From Streptomyces sp. Je 1-332 (GTDB lineage Bacteria > Actinomycetota > Actinomycetes > Streptomycetales > Streptomycetaceae), in contig NZ_CP160402.1 of NCBI RefSeq assembly GCF_040730185.1, positions 2,852,001-2,916,000 on the forward strand: DNA of 64,000 nt. Direction: 5' to 3'. The notes beneath the pieces are model-generated. The model was not told where the DNA came from and ran no database searches. It saw only the letters and a program-made list of their open reading frames with translations. Below, one piece after another: positions 45,771 to 54,223 of the stretch; the stretch's first letter is position 1, and each line of letters begins with the position of its first letter. Position numbers and translations under genes: made by a program.

Positions 45771-45774
45771 ATGA
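45592..45774 (+). CDS. Putative leader ORF of adpA with two TTA codons
   Basis: A 60-codon frame that ends at TGA 45772-45774, overlapping the adpA ATG as ATGA. The product would be very basic and charged (VQERQVRQERQERREHRDRR and onward), rich in Arg, Gln and Glu. Codon 4 (45601-45603) and codon 58 (45763-45765) are TTA, the rare leucine codon read by the bldA tRNA. A GTG start at 45637 with GAGGGG upstream gives 45 residues and keeps the second TTA. Base use is purine-rich and AT-richer than its neighbours. It may be untranslated; protein-level function is doubtful. Confidence 0.35.
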   Translation: MTVLRRGTGGGPRGNVQERQVRQERQERREHRDRRDRRKQRENRARQEQGAATTEGGLAP

Positions 45775-47009
45775 GCCACGACTCCACTGCCGTGCAAGAA
45801 GCCGCGTCGCGGAAGCTTTCCGGACGCCGCCGCAGGGAGATTGTCGCGGTGCTGCTGTTCAGCGGTGGCCCCATCTTCGAGAGTTCCATACCGCTCTCCG
45901 TGTTCGGGATCGACCGGCAGGACGCCGGGGTCCCCCGCTACCGGCTGCTGGTGTGCGCCGGTGAAGAGGGACCGCTGCGGACGACCGGGGGGCTCGAACT
46001 CACCGCGCCACATGGCCTGGAGGCCATCGGGCGTGCGGGCACCGTCGTGGTGCCGGCCTGGCGGTCGATCACCTCGCCGCCGCCGCCGGAGGCACTCGAC
46101 GCGCTGCGCCGCGCGCACGAGGAGGGCGCCCGCATCGTGGGCCTGTGCACCGGCGCGTTCGTGCTCGCCGCCGCCGGTCTGCTCGACGGCCGCCCGGCGA
46201 CCACGCACTGGATGTACGCACCGACGCTGGCCAAGCGGTATCCATCCGTCCATGTGGATCCGCGCGAGCTCTTCGTCGACGACGGGGATGTACTCACCAG
46301 CGCGGGGACCGCGGCCGGAATTGATCTGTGCCTGCACATCGTGCGCACGGACCACGGCAACGAGGCGGCGGGCGCGCTCGCCCGCAGGCTTGTCGTGCCT
46401 CCGCGCCGGGCCGGCGGTCAGGAGCGCTATCTCGACCGGTCGCTGCCCGAGGAGATCGGCGCGGATCCGCTGGCCGAGGTCGTCGCCTGGGCGCTGGAGC
46501 ATTTACACGAACAGTTCGACGTGGAGACGCTGGCCGCGCGCGCGTACATGAGCAGGCGCACCTTCGACCGCAGGTTCCGCTCGCTCACCGGGAGCGCTCC
46601 CCTGCAGTGGCTGATCACTCAGCGCGTACTGCAGGCACAGCGGCTGCTCGAGACCTCCGACTACTCCGTCGACGAGGTCGCGGGCCGCTGCGGCTTCCGC
46701 TCGCCCGTGGCCCTGCGTGGCCACTTCCGGCGCCAGCTGGGCTCGTCGCCCGCCGCCTACCGGGCCGCTTACCGCGCCCGCAGGCCGCAGGGGGGCGAGC
46801 GGGCGCTGCTGGAATCCGCGCCGCCCATGCCCACCACGGCGCCGGTGAACGCGGAGAGCACGGGTCCCGTCCCGTCGCAGACACGGCGCACGGCGGCGGC
46901 GAGTGCCGTCGGCCCGTCGGCTTCGCTGTCCGCGGATCCGGGGAAGCCGAGCTCGGATGTGTACGCGCCAGGCCGTCCGCCACTGCCCGGCCAGAGGAGC
47001 GCGCCGTAG
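45771..47009 (+). CDS. adpA: AdpA/BldH-type AraC-family master regulator with bldA-dependent TTA codon
   Basis: A 412-residue transcriptional regulator of morphological and secondary-metabolite development. The N-terminal DJ-1/PfpI-like dimerisation domain (about 20-200: [40 protein letters not shown]) precedes an AraC-type double helix-turn-helix (about 225-330: [40 protein letters not shown]). The disordered tail is Pro/Ser-rich. A TTA codon at 46503-46505 (Leu in EHLHEQ, just before the HTH) marks bldA control, as in other AdpA genes. ATG 45771 has GAGGGGGG ten bases upstream. Oligoribonuclease follows directly, as in other Streptomyces. Confidence 0.94.
   Translation: MSHDSTAVQEAASRKLSGRRRREIVAVLLFSGGPIFESSIPLSVFGIDRQDAGVPRYRLLVCAGEEGPLRTTGGLELTAPHGLEAIGRAGTVVVPAWRSITSPPPPEALDALRRAHEEGARIVGLCTGAFVLAAAGLLDGRPATTHWMYAPTLAKRYPSVHVDPRELFVDDGDVLTSAGTAAGIDLCLHIVRTDHGNEAAGALARRLVVPPRRAGGQERYLDRSLPEEIGADPLAEVVAWALEHLHEQFDVETLAARAYMSRRTFDRRFRSLTGSAPLQWLITQRVLQAQRLLETSDYSVDEVAGRCGFRSPVALRGHFRRQLGSSPAAYRAAYRARRPQGGERALLESAPPMPTTAPVNAESTGPVPSQTRRTAAASAVGPSASLSADPGKPSSDVYAPGRPPLPGQRSAP
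46503..46505 (+). other. TTA codon in adpA (bldA-dependent)
   Basis: The codon lies between CAT and CAC in GAG CAT TTA CAC GAA, coding His-Leu-His. TTA is read only by the bldA-encoded leucyl-tRNA. Its place between the regulatory and DNA-binding domains agrees with the conserved TTA of AdpA genes. Confidence 0.9.
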
Positions 47010-47019
47010 GGTAAGACGC

Positions 47020-47622
47020 ATGAACGATCGCATGGTGTGGATCGACTGCGAGATGACCGGGCTCTCGCTGACGGATGACGCACTTATCGAGGTGGCCGCA
47101 CTGGTCACCGACTCGGAACTGAACGTGCTCGGCGAAGGTGTGGACATCGTGATCCGCCCGCCGGACGCGGCGCTGGAGACCATGCCCGAGGTGGTGCGCA
47201 AGATGCACACCACCTCGGGGCTCCTCGACGAGCTGGCATCGGGCACGACGCTGGCCGACGCCGAGGAGCAGGTCCTGGCGTACGTACGTGAGCACGTCAA
47301 GGAGCCGCGCAAGGCTCCGCTCTGCGGGAACTCGGTCGGCACCGACCGGGGCTTCCTGCTGCGCGACATGCGGACGCTGGAGGAGTTCCTCCACTACCGC
47401 ATCGTCGACGTCTCCTCGATCAAGGAACTGGCCCGGCGGTGGTACCCCCGGGCCTACTTCAACAGCCCGGACAAGAACGGCAACCACCGGGCGCTCGCGG
47501 ACATCCGCGAGTCCATCGCCGAGCTGCGCTACTACCGCGAGGCGGTCTTCGTGCCGCAGCCCGGCCCGGACTCGGACACGGCCAGAACGATCGCGGCCAA
47601 GCACGTGCTGCCTGCGGATTAG
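47020..47622 (+). CDS. orn: Oligoribonuclease
   Basis: A 200-residue DEDDh 3'-5' exonuclease that degrades 2-5-base RNA fragments, including pGpG from cyclic-di-GMP turnover. Catalytic residues are visible in [10 protein letters not shown] (Asp, Glu), [10 protein letters not shown] (Asp) and [10 protein letters not shown] (His, Asp). ATG 47020 starts 10 bases after the adpA stop, so the two may share a transcript. In S. griseus and S. coelicolor the orn gene beside adpA is needed for normal growth and development. Confidence 0.94.
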   Translation: MNDRMVWIDCEMTGLSLTDDALIEVAALVTDSELNVLGEGVDIVIRPPDAALETMPEVVRKMHTTSGLLDELASGTTLADAEEQVLAYVREHVKEPRKAPLCGNSVGTDRGFLLRDMRTLEEFLHYRIVDVSSIKELARRWYPRAYFNSPDKNGNHRALADIRESIAELRYYREAVFVPQPGPDSDTARTIAAKHVLPAD

Positions 47623-47732
47623 CCTCCGCGGAACCCCTGTGTACGGGGTCCAGAAAAGGCGTGCGCGAGCACCCCTTCGGACCCTGTACACTTTTTCTCG
47701 GCCGGTCGGAAGAACGCAGAACGACCGGACAT

Positions 47733-47806
47733 GGTGGGTGTAGCTCAGTTGGTAGAGCACCTGGTTGTGGTCCAGGTGGCCGCGGGTTCAAGTCCCGTCA
47801 CTCACC
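47733..47806 (+). tRNA. tRNA-His (anticodon GTG)
   Basis: The cloverleaf is complete: acceptor GTGGGTG/CACTCAC, D-arm GCTC-AGTTGGTA-GAGC, anticodon arm CCTGG-TTGTGGT-CCAGG and T-arm GCGGG-TTCAAGT-CCCGT. The anticodon GTG reads CAC and CAU. An extra G at 47733 faces C at 47806, the G-1:C73 identity pair special to tRNA-His. CCA is not encoded. A -10-like TACACT lies at 47687-47692. Confidence 0.95.
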
Positions 47807-47816
47807 CTGATTGATC

Positions 47817-47848
47817 AAGGCCCGGCCTGCGAAAGCAGACCGGGCCTT
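47817..47848 (+). terminator. Terminator after tRNA-His
   Basis: AAGGCCCGG and CCGGGCCTT form a 9-bp outer stem. Inside, CTGC-GAAA-GCAG extends it with a stable GAAA tetraloop after a C-A mismatch. It starts eleven bases after the tRNA. Confidence 0.85.
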
Positions 47849-47966
47849 CGTCATGTCCGGACTCCCCCCTCGCGCCCGCGCCGCGCCGGGCCTCTTAGTT
47901 GCGTGTTTGCCAAGTGAGTGCCAAAATCGCAAGTGTACGATTCGCACGACCTTGGGGGATTTCCAC

Positions 47967-48377
47967 ATGGACCCGCAGACCGCCGCCGACCAACTCGCCA
48001 CCGCCGAGCGGGCACCCACTCTCAACCGGCCCGCCCCGACAGGCGAGCGCGTAGCGGGCGTGGTGTCGTCGGCAGCGTTGTTCGGCGCTCTGTGGGCGGC
48101 TGCCGAGCAGAGGGTGCCGCTGGCACTCGGCATCCCGTTGTGCCTGGTGGGGCTGGCAGTGGTGGTCGGTTGGAACTACTTCCATCGCGAGCGTGCCCTT
48201 CGCCGCCCCCACACCTCGTTGGAGAGTGGCCTCGGGATCGCAGCGGGCTTCCTGCTGGGTCTCCCGGCGGGCAATGTCCTGTGGGACACCCCGGACTCCA
48301 CCATCGGCATCGTGGTTCCGGCGGCAGCCCCCGCGCTGGCCCTGATGGGCTACTTGACGTCGCGGTGGAGGGCCTGA
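47967..48377 (+). CDS. Small integral membrane protein
   Basis: A 136-residue protein with a polar N-terminus of about 30 residues and three to four hydrophobic segments (AGVVSSAALFGALWAAA; PLALGIPLCLVGLAVVVGWN; GLGIAAGFLLGLPAGNVLW; IVVPAAAPALALMGYL). ATG 47967 is chosen because GGGGGAT stands eight bases upstream. The stop overlaps the start of the winged-helix gene by one base (TGATG). The pair is therefore a translational unit. No function is known to me. Confidence 0.72.
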   Translation: MDPQTAADQLATAERAPTLNRPAPTGERVAGVVSSAALFGALWAAAEQRVPLALGIPLCLVGLAVVVGWNYFHRERALRRPHTSLESGLGIAAGFLLGLPAGNVLWDTPDSTIGIVVPAAAPALALMGYLTSRWRA

Positions 48378-48688
48378 TGAGCGAAGGGGGAGAACACCGG
48401 CAGGCACTGACCACGCTGATGCATTCGCCGGTGCGCCTGGCCGTGCTCGGCACCCTGCGGCGCGTGCACAACGCGTCGTTCGCTGATCTGTGTGAGGCCC
48501 TCGAACTCGATTCGCCAGAACTCTCACGGCAGTTGCGCGTCCTGGAGGAAGCGGGTGTGGTGGAGCTGGCCAAGCTGCGCGACGGCCGAGAACGCCGCGT
48601 GCGCACGTTCGTGCGCCTGTCCGACGACGGACGCACACGCTTCGAAAACTACCTCGCGCACCTGCGGGCCTTGGTCGGCGAAAGCTGA
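48377..48688 (+). CDS. Winged-helix transcriptional regulator (HTH_34/ArsR-like)
   Basis: A 103-residue winged-helix DNA-binding protein. The helix-turn-helix is SFADLCEALELDSPELSRQL, followed by RVLEEAGVVELAKLRDGRER and a wing with RVRTFVRLSDDG; a C-terminal helix LAHLRALV likely dimerises. Members of this group regulate a neighbouring membrane protein gene, which fits the one-base overlap with the preceding gene. No metal-binding cysteines are present, so it is not a classical metal sensor. The target and signal are unknown. Confidence 0.82.
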   Translation: MSEGGEHRQALTTLMHSPVRLAVLGTLRRVHNASFADLCEALELDSPELSRQLRVLEEAGVVELAKLRDGRERRVRTFVRLSDDGRTRFENYLAHLRALVGES

Positions 48689-48804
48689 CGGACCTCAGGG
48701 AACAGTTCAATTCGGGGCAAAGTGATGCCTCCCACGGGCGGTTCATGGAACCCCCGGGGCCTTGCACCCGTCGCGGCCGTGGCGCGCCGCGCTGTCGCTC
48801 CGGC

Positions 48805-49053
48805 TCAGACCGTCAGAGGCACAGGGTGGACCTCGTCGGCCTTGTGACCGGCGCGTTCGTGGATGCGCTGGACCGCGTCGGCCGATGGTGCTTCGGAGAG
48901 GCAGTAGACCGTCCCGGACTCCGGGTCCGCCCAGGCCTTCTTGAAGTGGACCCCTTCTTCCTTCTCGATGGCGAGGTCCGCCTGGTGGGCCTGCATCAGC
49001 TGGTCGGCCGTGATGTCCTTCATCCCGTGGTGGACGTCCATGAACTGGGACAT
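48805..49053 (-). CDS. SCO4226-like nickel-binding protein (DUF4242)
   Basis: An 82-residue protein resembling the S. coelicolor nickel-binding protein SCO4226, a ferredoxin-fold dimer. It starts SQFMDVHHGMKDITADQLMQ, where the histidine pair is a candidate metal site, then KEEGVHFKKAWADPESGTVY, CLSEAPSADAVQRIHERAGH and EVHPVPL. The ATG at 49053 has GAAGGGG upstream. Nickel-linked roles such as nickel superoxide dismutase control are known for Streptomyces but no such gene is in view. The assignment rests on recalled similarity. Confidence 0.72.
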   Translation of the reverse strand: MSQFMDVHHGMKDITADQLMQAHQADLAIEKEEGVHFKKAWADPESGTVYCLSEAPSADAVQRIHERAGHKADEVHPVPLTV

Positions 49054-49382
49054 GGCGTCGCACCCCCTTCCGGCATGCGCGTTCGAGCATTCGGGGCCGC
49101 CAAGGCCGATCGCCGGCCCCACTGTCTCCATCGTGCGCCTGTACGGGCACGGATGCGACGTCGGGGCCGCTGGCCGTTTGTCCCGGGCGGGTGTGTTCTC
49201 ACACGGGGCGTGAAAGCCGGGCTCATGTGCGGGTCGCGCACACCCTTCCCGCTCTCGCGGGGGCGGTGCAGAGTGCGTGTGGCGCTTCGTGAGGTCCGTG
49301 TCGGTACGGGGCTCCGGGGCGCAAGGGCCGTCGGTTGCCTCCCGCGTCGGCGGCCCGCCCCACCCCGCCTCCCGCCGGTCCC
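49054..49382. other. 329-base intergenic region
   Basis: Between the nickel-binding protein start and the cebR stop, both minus strand. It should hold the nickel-protein promoter. I saw no gene, clear repeat or operator here. Confidence 0.5.
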
Positions 49383-50438
49383 TCAGGACGACGAGCGCTC
49401 CACCAGTTGCGTCGGCAGCACCAGTTGGCGGTGATCGAGGCGGCGGGCGGATGCCGGGCGGTCGTCCGCGATCTCGGCGAGCAGCAGGTCGATCATCGCC
49501 CGGCCCATCTCCTCGATGGGCTGGCGCACGCTGGTCAGCGGCGGGTCCATGTGACGGGCGATCGCCGAGTCGTCGAAGCCGACGAGCGCCACGTCGTCGG
49601 GTATCCGGCGCCCGGCCTCGCGCAGGACCTGGCGGGCGCCGGCCGCCATCACGTCGGAGCCCGCGAACACCGCGTCCAGGTCCGGGCAGGCCGCGAGCAG
49701 CTCGGTCATCGCCCTGCGGCCGCCCTCCTCCGTGAAGTCACCCGGCGCGACAAGACGCTCCTCCACCTCGCGGCCCGCGTCCGACAGGGCGGAGCGGTAG
49801 CCGTCCAGGCGGCGCTGGGCGCCGTAGACGTCCAGGCGGCCGGTGATGGTGGCTATGCGCGTGCGGCCGCGCCGCAGGAGGTGCTCCACCGCCGAGTGCG
49901 CACCGGCGAAGTTGTCGGAGTCGACCGAGGGCAGCGCCTCGTCGGCCGAGCGGCGGCCGCTGATCACCGCCGGGATCTCCAGCTGGGCGAGGAGGTCCGG
50001 CAACGGGTCGTCCGCGTGGACCGAGACCAGGAGGACGCCGTCGACGCGGTGGGCCGCGAGGTACTGGGCGAGGCGCTGGCGCCTGCGGTCGTTCCCGGCG
50101 AAGATCAGCAGGAGCTGCATCTCCGTCTCGCTGAGCTCCGCCCCGACCCCGCGCAGGACATCGGAGAAGTACGGCTCGGCGAAGAAGCGGGTCTCGGGCT
50201 CCGGCACGACCAGGGCGATGGCGTCGGTGCGGTTGGCGGCCAGGGCGCGGGCCGCGGTGTTCGGGACGTAACCCAGTTCGGCGACGGCCGCCTCGACCGC
50301 CGTACGGGTCGCCTGGCTCACCCGGGGTGAGCCGTTGATCACCCGGGAGACCGTCCCGCGGCCCACCCCCGCCCGCGCGGCGACCTCCTCCAGGGTCGGT
50401 CGCCCGCCGCTGCGGCCGCGTGGTCCGTGAGCTGGCAT
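49383..50438 (-). CDS. cebR: CebR-type LacI repressor of cello-oligosaccharide use
   Basis: A 351-residue LacI/GalR-family repressor. The HTH is PTLEEVAARAGVGRGTVSRV with the hinge INGSPRVSQATRTAVEAAVA. The effector domain ends with VALVGFDDSAIARHMDPPLT. ATG 50438 has GGGAGG seven bases upstream. It is divergent from cebEFG-bglC, and perfect CebR-box palindromes lie before cebE and bglC, so it very likely represses the operon until cellobiose or cellotriose binds. In plant-pathogenic S. scabies the same regulator also links cellobiose to thaxtomin synthesis; no thaxtomin genes are in this window. Confidence 0.92.
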   Translation of the reverse strand: MPAHGPRGRSGGRPTLEEVAARAGVGRGTVSRVINGSPRVSQATRTAVEAAVAELGYVPNTAARALAANRTDAIALVVPEPETRFFAEPYFSDVLRGVGAELSETEMQLLLIFAGNDRRRQRLAQYLAAHRVDGVLLVSVHADDPLPDLLAQLEIPAVISGRRSADEALPSVDSDNFAGAHSAVEHLLRRGRTRIATITGRLDVYGAQRRLDGYRSALSDAGREVEERLVAPGDFTEEGGRRAMTELLAACPDLDAVFAGSDVMAAGARQVLREAGRRIPDDVALVGFDDSAIARHMDPPLTSVRQPIEEMGRAMIDLLLAEIADDRPASARRLDHRQLVLPTQLVERSSS

Positions 50439-50770
50439 GGTCCGCCTCCCGTCGCAATCCCCCGGGCGAGGAATGTAGAGGAATGTAACAGCCCGATCTT
50501 CACCGGTCCGATGGGCCGAACGCGGGAGCGCACACGTGACGGCGCGAGCCCCCTCGTAACAGCCCGATAACTGAAGACATGTGTCTCTGTCCGGTCCCTT
50601 GACACCCCCGCCCCCAGCCACGACTCTTCAACTCATCACGTGTGGGAGCGCTCCCACACTACCTGACACGTACACATCCCGCACGTTCCCCGCCCGAGCC
50701 GAAGAGTCAAGCAACGGGGCAAGAAGTGCAGTTGGCCGGGGGGTCGGCACGTCAGGCAACAGGAGGACGC
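50439..50770. other. 332-base divergent cebR-cebE promoter region
   Basis: No gene seen. It holds the 20-base CebR palindrome at 50640-50659 and a TTGACA at 50599-50604 that could be the cebE -35. The cebE ribosome-binding site AGGAGG ends at 50766. Confidence 0.6.
50640..50659. promoter_or_regulatory. CebR operator upstream of cebE
   Basis: GTGTGGGAGCGCTCCCACAC is a perfect 20-base palindrome containing the CebR box TGGGAGCGCTCCCA. It lies between divergent cebR and cebE, 111 bases before the cebE start. It should repress cebEFG in the absence of cello-oligosaccharide. Confidence 0.9.
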
Positions 50771-52084
50771 ATGCACACGAGTTCCCGCCGACCCGGTCGG
50801 CTGGTGGCCATCGCGGCCGTGACCGCGCTGGCCGGCAGCCTGCTGGCCGGTTGTTCCAGCGACGACGACACCAGCTCCGAGGGCGGCGACGGCAAGGTCA
50901 CGCTCAATGTGGGCACGTTCGGTGTGCTCGGCCTGAAGCAGGCCGGCCTCTACGCCGAGTACGAGAAGTCGCACCCGAACATCAAGATCAAAGAGAACGT
51001 CATCGAGCGGAACGACGCCTACTACCCGAAGCTCCTCACCCAGCTCCAGTCCGGCGCGGGCGTCAATGACGTCGCCGCCATCGAAGTCAGCAACATCACC
51101 GAGGTCGTGCAGACCCAGGGCGCCAAGTTCGAGGACCTGGGCAAGGCCGAGGGCGTGGACAAGTCCACCTACCTCGACTGGAAGTGGAAGCAGGCCACGA
51201 CCGAGGACGGCAAGACGGTCGGCCTCGGCGTCGACATCGGCCCCACCGCGCTGTGTTACCGCAAGGACCTCTTCAAGAAGGCCGGTCTGCCCACCGACCG
51301 CGAGGAGCTCGCCAAGGAGTGGGCCGGCGACTGGGACAAGTACGTCGCGCTCGGCGAGAAGTACATGGACAAGGCCCCCGACGGCACCAAGTTCGTCGAC
51401 TCGGCGTCCAGTGTCTACAACGCCGTCTTCGCCGGTGCGAAAGAGCGGTACTACGACAAGAGCGGCAAGGAGATCTACGAGGACAGCCAGGGCCGCAAGG
51501 ACGCCTGGGACGCGGCGATGAAGGTCGCGGACGGCGACATGTCGTCCAAGCTCAAGCAGTTCGACCCGACATGGGACCAGGGCTTCGCCAACGCCAAGTT
51601 CGCCACCGTGGCCTGCCCGGCGTGGATGGCCGGGTACATCCAGGAGAAGACCGGCCCCGAGGGCAAGGGCCAGTGGGACATGGCCAAGGCGCCCACGGAC
51701 GGCAACTGGGGCGGGACGTTCCTCGGCGTGCCGAGCGCGGGCAAGCACAAGAAGGAGGCGACGGAGCTCGCCGTCTGGCTGACGCAGCCCGAGCAGCTCG
51801 CGAAGGTCTTCGCCAAGCAGGCCAGCTTCCCCTCCACCCCGTCGGCGTACGACACGCTGAAGCCGTCGCCCGCGACCAAGGCGTACTTCAACGACGCGCC
51901 GATCACGGAGATCTTCGCCGACATCGCGAAGAACACCCCCTCGGCCGTCTACGGCCTGAAGGACGCCCAGATCGGCCAGTCCATCACGGACATCGGTGTG
52001 CTCCAGGTGGAGCAACAGGGCAAGTCTCCGGCGCAGGGCTGGGAGGCCGCGCAGAAGGAGATCAAGGATGTTCTGGGACAGTGA
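50771..52084 (+). CDS. cebE: Cello-oligosaccharide-binding lipoprotein
   Basis: A 437-residue ABC solute-binding protein for cellobiose and cellotriose at the outer membrane-facing surface of the cytoplasmic membrane. The signal ends in the lipobox LAGC at about residue 28 (after TALAGSLLAGC). The mature part is a cluster-B type sugar-binding fold with YAEYEKSHPNIKIK and WGGTFLGVPSAGKHKKEATE. ATG 50771 has AGGAGG five bases upstream. The cebF start overlaps or follows within nine bases. No ATPase gene is present; Streptomyces use a shared MsiK ATPase for this importer. Confidence 0.92.
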   Translation: MHTSSRRPGRLVAIAAVTALAGSLLAGCSSDDDTSSEGGDGKVTLNVGTFGVLGLKQAGLYAEYEKSHPNIKIKENVIERNDAYYPKLLTQLQSGAGVNDVAAIEVSNITEVVQTQGAKFEDLGKAEGVDKSTYLDWKWKQATTEDGKTVGLGVDIGPTALCYRKDLFKKAGLPTDREELAKEWAGDWDKYVALGEKYMDKAPDGTKFVDSASSVYNAVFAGAKERYYDKSGKEIYEDSQGRKDAWDAAMKVADGDMSSKLKQFDPTWDQGFANAKFATVACPAWMAGYIQEKTGPEGKGQWDMAKAPTDGNWGGTFLGVPSAGKHKKEATELAVWLTQPEQLAKVFAKQASFPSTPSAYDTLKPSPATKAYFNDAPITEIFADIAKNTPSAVYGLKDAQIGQSITDIGVLQVEQQGKSPAQGWEAAQKEIKDVLGQ

Positions 52085-52089
52085 CGCGC

Positions 52090-53094
52090 ATGTCCGAGAC
52101 CGCTGAGTACGCCGAGACCGCGTCCCCCGGTGAGGGGGACGCGGCCCCGGCCGCGTCCGGGAGGCGCAAGGCCTCTCCCACGTCCTCGTGGCGCAGCCGC
52201 CTGTACCGCTGGGACATAAAGGCGTCGCCGTACGTCTTCGTCGCCCCCTTCTTCCTCTTCTTCGGTGCCTTCGGGCTCTTCCCGCTGCTGTACACGGGCT
52301 GGGCGTCGATGCACCGCCTGTCGTTGACCAACCTCGACGGCAGCACCTGGATCGGCCTGGAGAACTACACCAACCTGCTGCGGAGCGACTACTTCTGGAA
52401 CGCGCTCGGCAACACCTTCACCATCGGCGTCATCTCCACCGTCCCCCAGCTCGCCGTGGCGCTCGGCATCGCGCATCTGCTCAACTACAAGCTGCGCGGC
52501 TCCACTCTGTGGCGGGTGGCGATGCTCGCTCCGTACGCCACGTCGGTGGCGAGCGCCTCGCTGGTCTTCACGCTGCTCTTCGCGTGGGACGGCGGGATGG
52601 TGAACTGGATCATCGGGTCCGTGGGCATCGATCCCGTCAACTGGCGTGAGTCGTCCTGGGGTTCGCAGTTCGCGGTGTCCTCGATCGTCATCTGGCGGTG
52701 GACCGGCTACAACGCGCTGATCTATCTGGCGGCGATGCAGGCCGTGCCGCACGACCTGTACGAGTCGGCCGCGCTGGACGGCGCGTCGCGCTGGCAGCAG
52801 TTCCGGCACGTGACCATCCCGATGCTGCGGCCGACGATCCTGTTCACGGTGGTCGTATCGACCATCGGGGCGACCCAGCTCTTCGGTGAGCCGCTGCTGT
52901 TCGGCGGCACGGCCGGGTCCAAGGGCGGCGCCGACCACCAGTTCCAGACGCTCGGTCTCTATCTGTACGACCAGGGCTGGATCAACGGCCATCTGGGCCG
53001 GGCATCGGCCGTCGCCTGGCTGATGCTCGCGATCCTGCTGCTCATCGCCGCGGTCAATCTGCTGATCGCCCGACGTCTGAGGAAGGACCGATGA
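52090..53094 (+). CDS. cebF: Cello-oligosaccharide ABC permease subunit
   Basis: A 334-residue permease of the MalF/CUT1 type with six predicted membrane spans. It starts with a polar 45-residue N-terminus, then SPYVFVAPFFLFFGAFGLFP; the cytoplasmic EAA motif that docks the ATPase is YESAALDGASRWQQFRHVTI. ATG 52090 is chosen; GTG 52081, overlapping the cebE stop, is also in frame. It overlaps cebG by four bases and works with CebE, CebG and a shared ATPase. Confidence 0.92.
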   Translation: MSETAEYAETASPGEGDAAPAASGRRKASPTSSWRSRLYRWDIKASPYVFVAPFFLFFGAFGLFPLLYTGWASMHRLSLTNLDGSTWIGLENYTNLLRSDYFWNALGNTFTIGVISTVPQLAVALGIAHLLNYKLRGSTLWRVAMLAPYATSVASASLVFTLLFAWDGGMVNWIIGSVGIDPVNWRESSWGSQFAVSSIVIWRWTGYNALIYLAAMQAVPHDLYESAALDGASRWQQFRHVTIPMLRPTILFTVVVSTIGATQLFGEPLLFGGTAGSKGGADHQFQTLGLYLYDQGWINGHLGRASAVAWLMLAILLLIAAVNLLIARRLRKDR

Positions 53095-54038
53095 AGTCCC
53101 GCACATCGGGCCCCACGACGGACCTCGCCCCCGATCCGCCGGGCGATGTGATCACGAGCCCACGGAAGAGCCCCGCCCCGGGCCCGAAGCCGGCCCGCCC
53201 GCTGGGGCTCAAGGCCGGCCGCACGATGCACGCCGGGCCCGTGACCTACGTCGTCCTCGCGCTGTTCACGGCCGTATCGCTGGCCCCGCTGATCTGGACG
53301 GCGATCGCCGCGTCCCGTACGAGCGGGCGGCTCGCCCAGACCCCGCCGCCCCTGTGGTTCGGCGGGAACCTCTTCAAGAACCTGGAGCGTGCCTGGACCG
53401 AGGCGAGCCTCGGGGACGCGATGCTCAACACCACGATCGTGGCGGGCACCATCACCATCGGCACCGTCCTGTTCTCCACGATCGCCGGATTCGCCTTCGC
53501 CAAGCTGAAGTTCAGGTTCAGCGGTGTGCTGCTCCTGCTGACGATCGGCACGATGATGGTGCCGCCGCAGCTGAGTGTCGTACCGCTCTATCTGTGGGTC
53601 GCCGACCTGCAGTGGACCAATCAGCTCCAGGCGGTGATCCTGCCGACGTTCGTGAGCGCCTTCGGGGTGTTCTTCATGCGGCAGTACCTGGTGCAGGCGC
53701 TGCCGAGCGAACTCATCGAGGCGGCGCGGATGGACGGGGCGAGCAGTCTGCGCATCATCTGGCACGTGGTGTTCCCCGCCGCGCGGCCCGCGATGGCGGT
53801 GCTCGGCCTGCTGACGTTCGTGATGGCCTGGAACGACTTCCTGTGGCCGATCATCGCGCTGAACCAGTCCAACCCCACCGTGCAGGTGGCGCTCAACTCC
53901 CTCGGTACGGGCTACATCCCGGACCGGGCGGTGATCATGGCGGGCGCGCTGCTCGGCACACTGCCGCTGCTCCTGGCGTTCGTCCTCTTCGGCAAGCAGA
54001 TCGTGAGCGGCATCATGCAGGGCGCCGTCAAGGGCTGA
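53091..54038 (+). CDS. cebG: Cello-oligosaccharide ABC permease subunit
   Basis: A 315-residue MalG-type permease with six membrane spans. It starts with a long Pro-rich cytoplasmic N-terminus (residues 1-45), then [20 protein letters not shown]. The EAA motif is [20 protein letters not shown]. It overlaps cebF (ATGA) and completes the importer. A 184-base gap with repeats and a second CebR box separates it from bglC. Confidence 0.92.
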   Translation: MKSRTSGPTTDLAPDPPGDVITSPRKSPAPGPKPARPLGLKAGRTMHAGPVTYVVLALFTAVSLAPLIWTAIAASRTSGRLAQTPPPLWFGGNLFKNLERAWTEASLGDAMLNTTIVAGTITIGTVLFSTIAGFAFAKLKFRFSGVLLLLTIGTMMVPPQLSVVPLYLWVADLQWTNQLQAVILPTFVSAFGVFFMRQYLVQALPSELIEAARMDGASSLRIIWHVVFPAARPAMAVLGLLTFVMAWNDFLWPIIALNQSNPTVQVALNSLGTGYIPDRAVIMAGALLGTLPLLLAFVLFGKQIVSGIMQGAVKG

Positions 54039-54044
54039 GGCCCC

Positions 54045-54120
54045 CGCCGCCCGTCACGGGCCGGGGCCTCCGCCGCCCGTCAGCCGGGGCGTACGTCGCC
54101 CGTCAAGGGCCGGGGCCCCC
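54045..54120. repeat. GC-rich degenerate repeats between cebG and bglC
   Basis: CGCCGCCCGTCA occurs at 54045-54056 and 54071-54082, and CGTCGCCCGTCA at 54094-54105, interleaved with GGGCCGGGGCC stretches. The latter can pair with each other. It may weaken or end cebG transcripts. Confidence 0.5.
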
Positions 54121-54209
54121 GCCCGCCTCACTGCCGGGTGCCAGGGCCGGGCCGCCACCTCGGCCCCGGCACCCCGCCTCTCTCTTCCCCTGTCCGCCCA
54201 CCCCACCCA

Positions 54210-54223
54210 TGGGAGCGCTTCCA
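54210..54223. promoter_or_regulatory. CebR operator overlapping the bglC start
   Basis: TGGGAGCGCTTCCA differs from the perfect CebR box by one base. Its last base is the A of the bglC ATG at 54223. A bound repressor would block both transcription and initiation around the start. Confidence 0.85.

Noticed and set aside
54039..54209. Mobile element remnant between cebG and bglC
   Set aside because: Only short degenerate GC-rich repeats are present, with no terminal inverted repeats or coding remnant.
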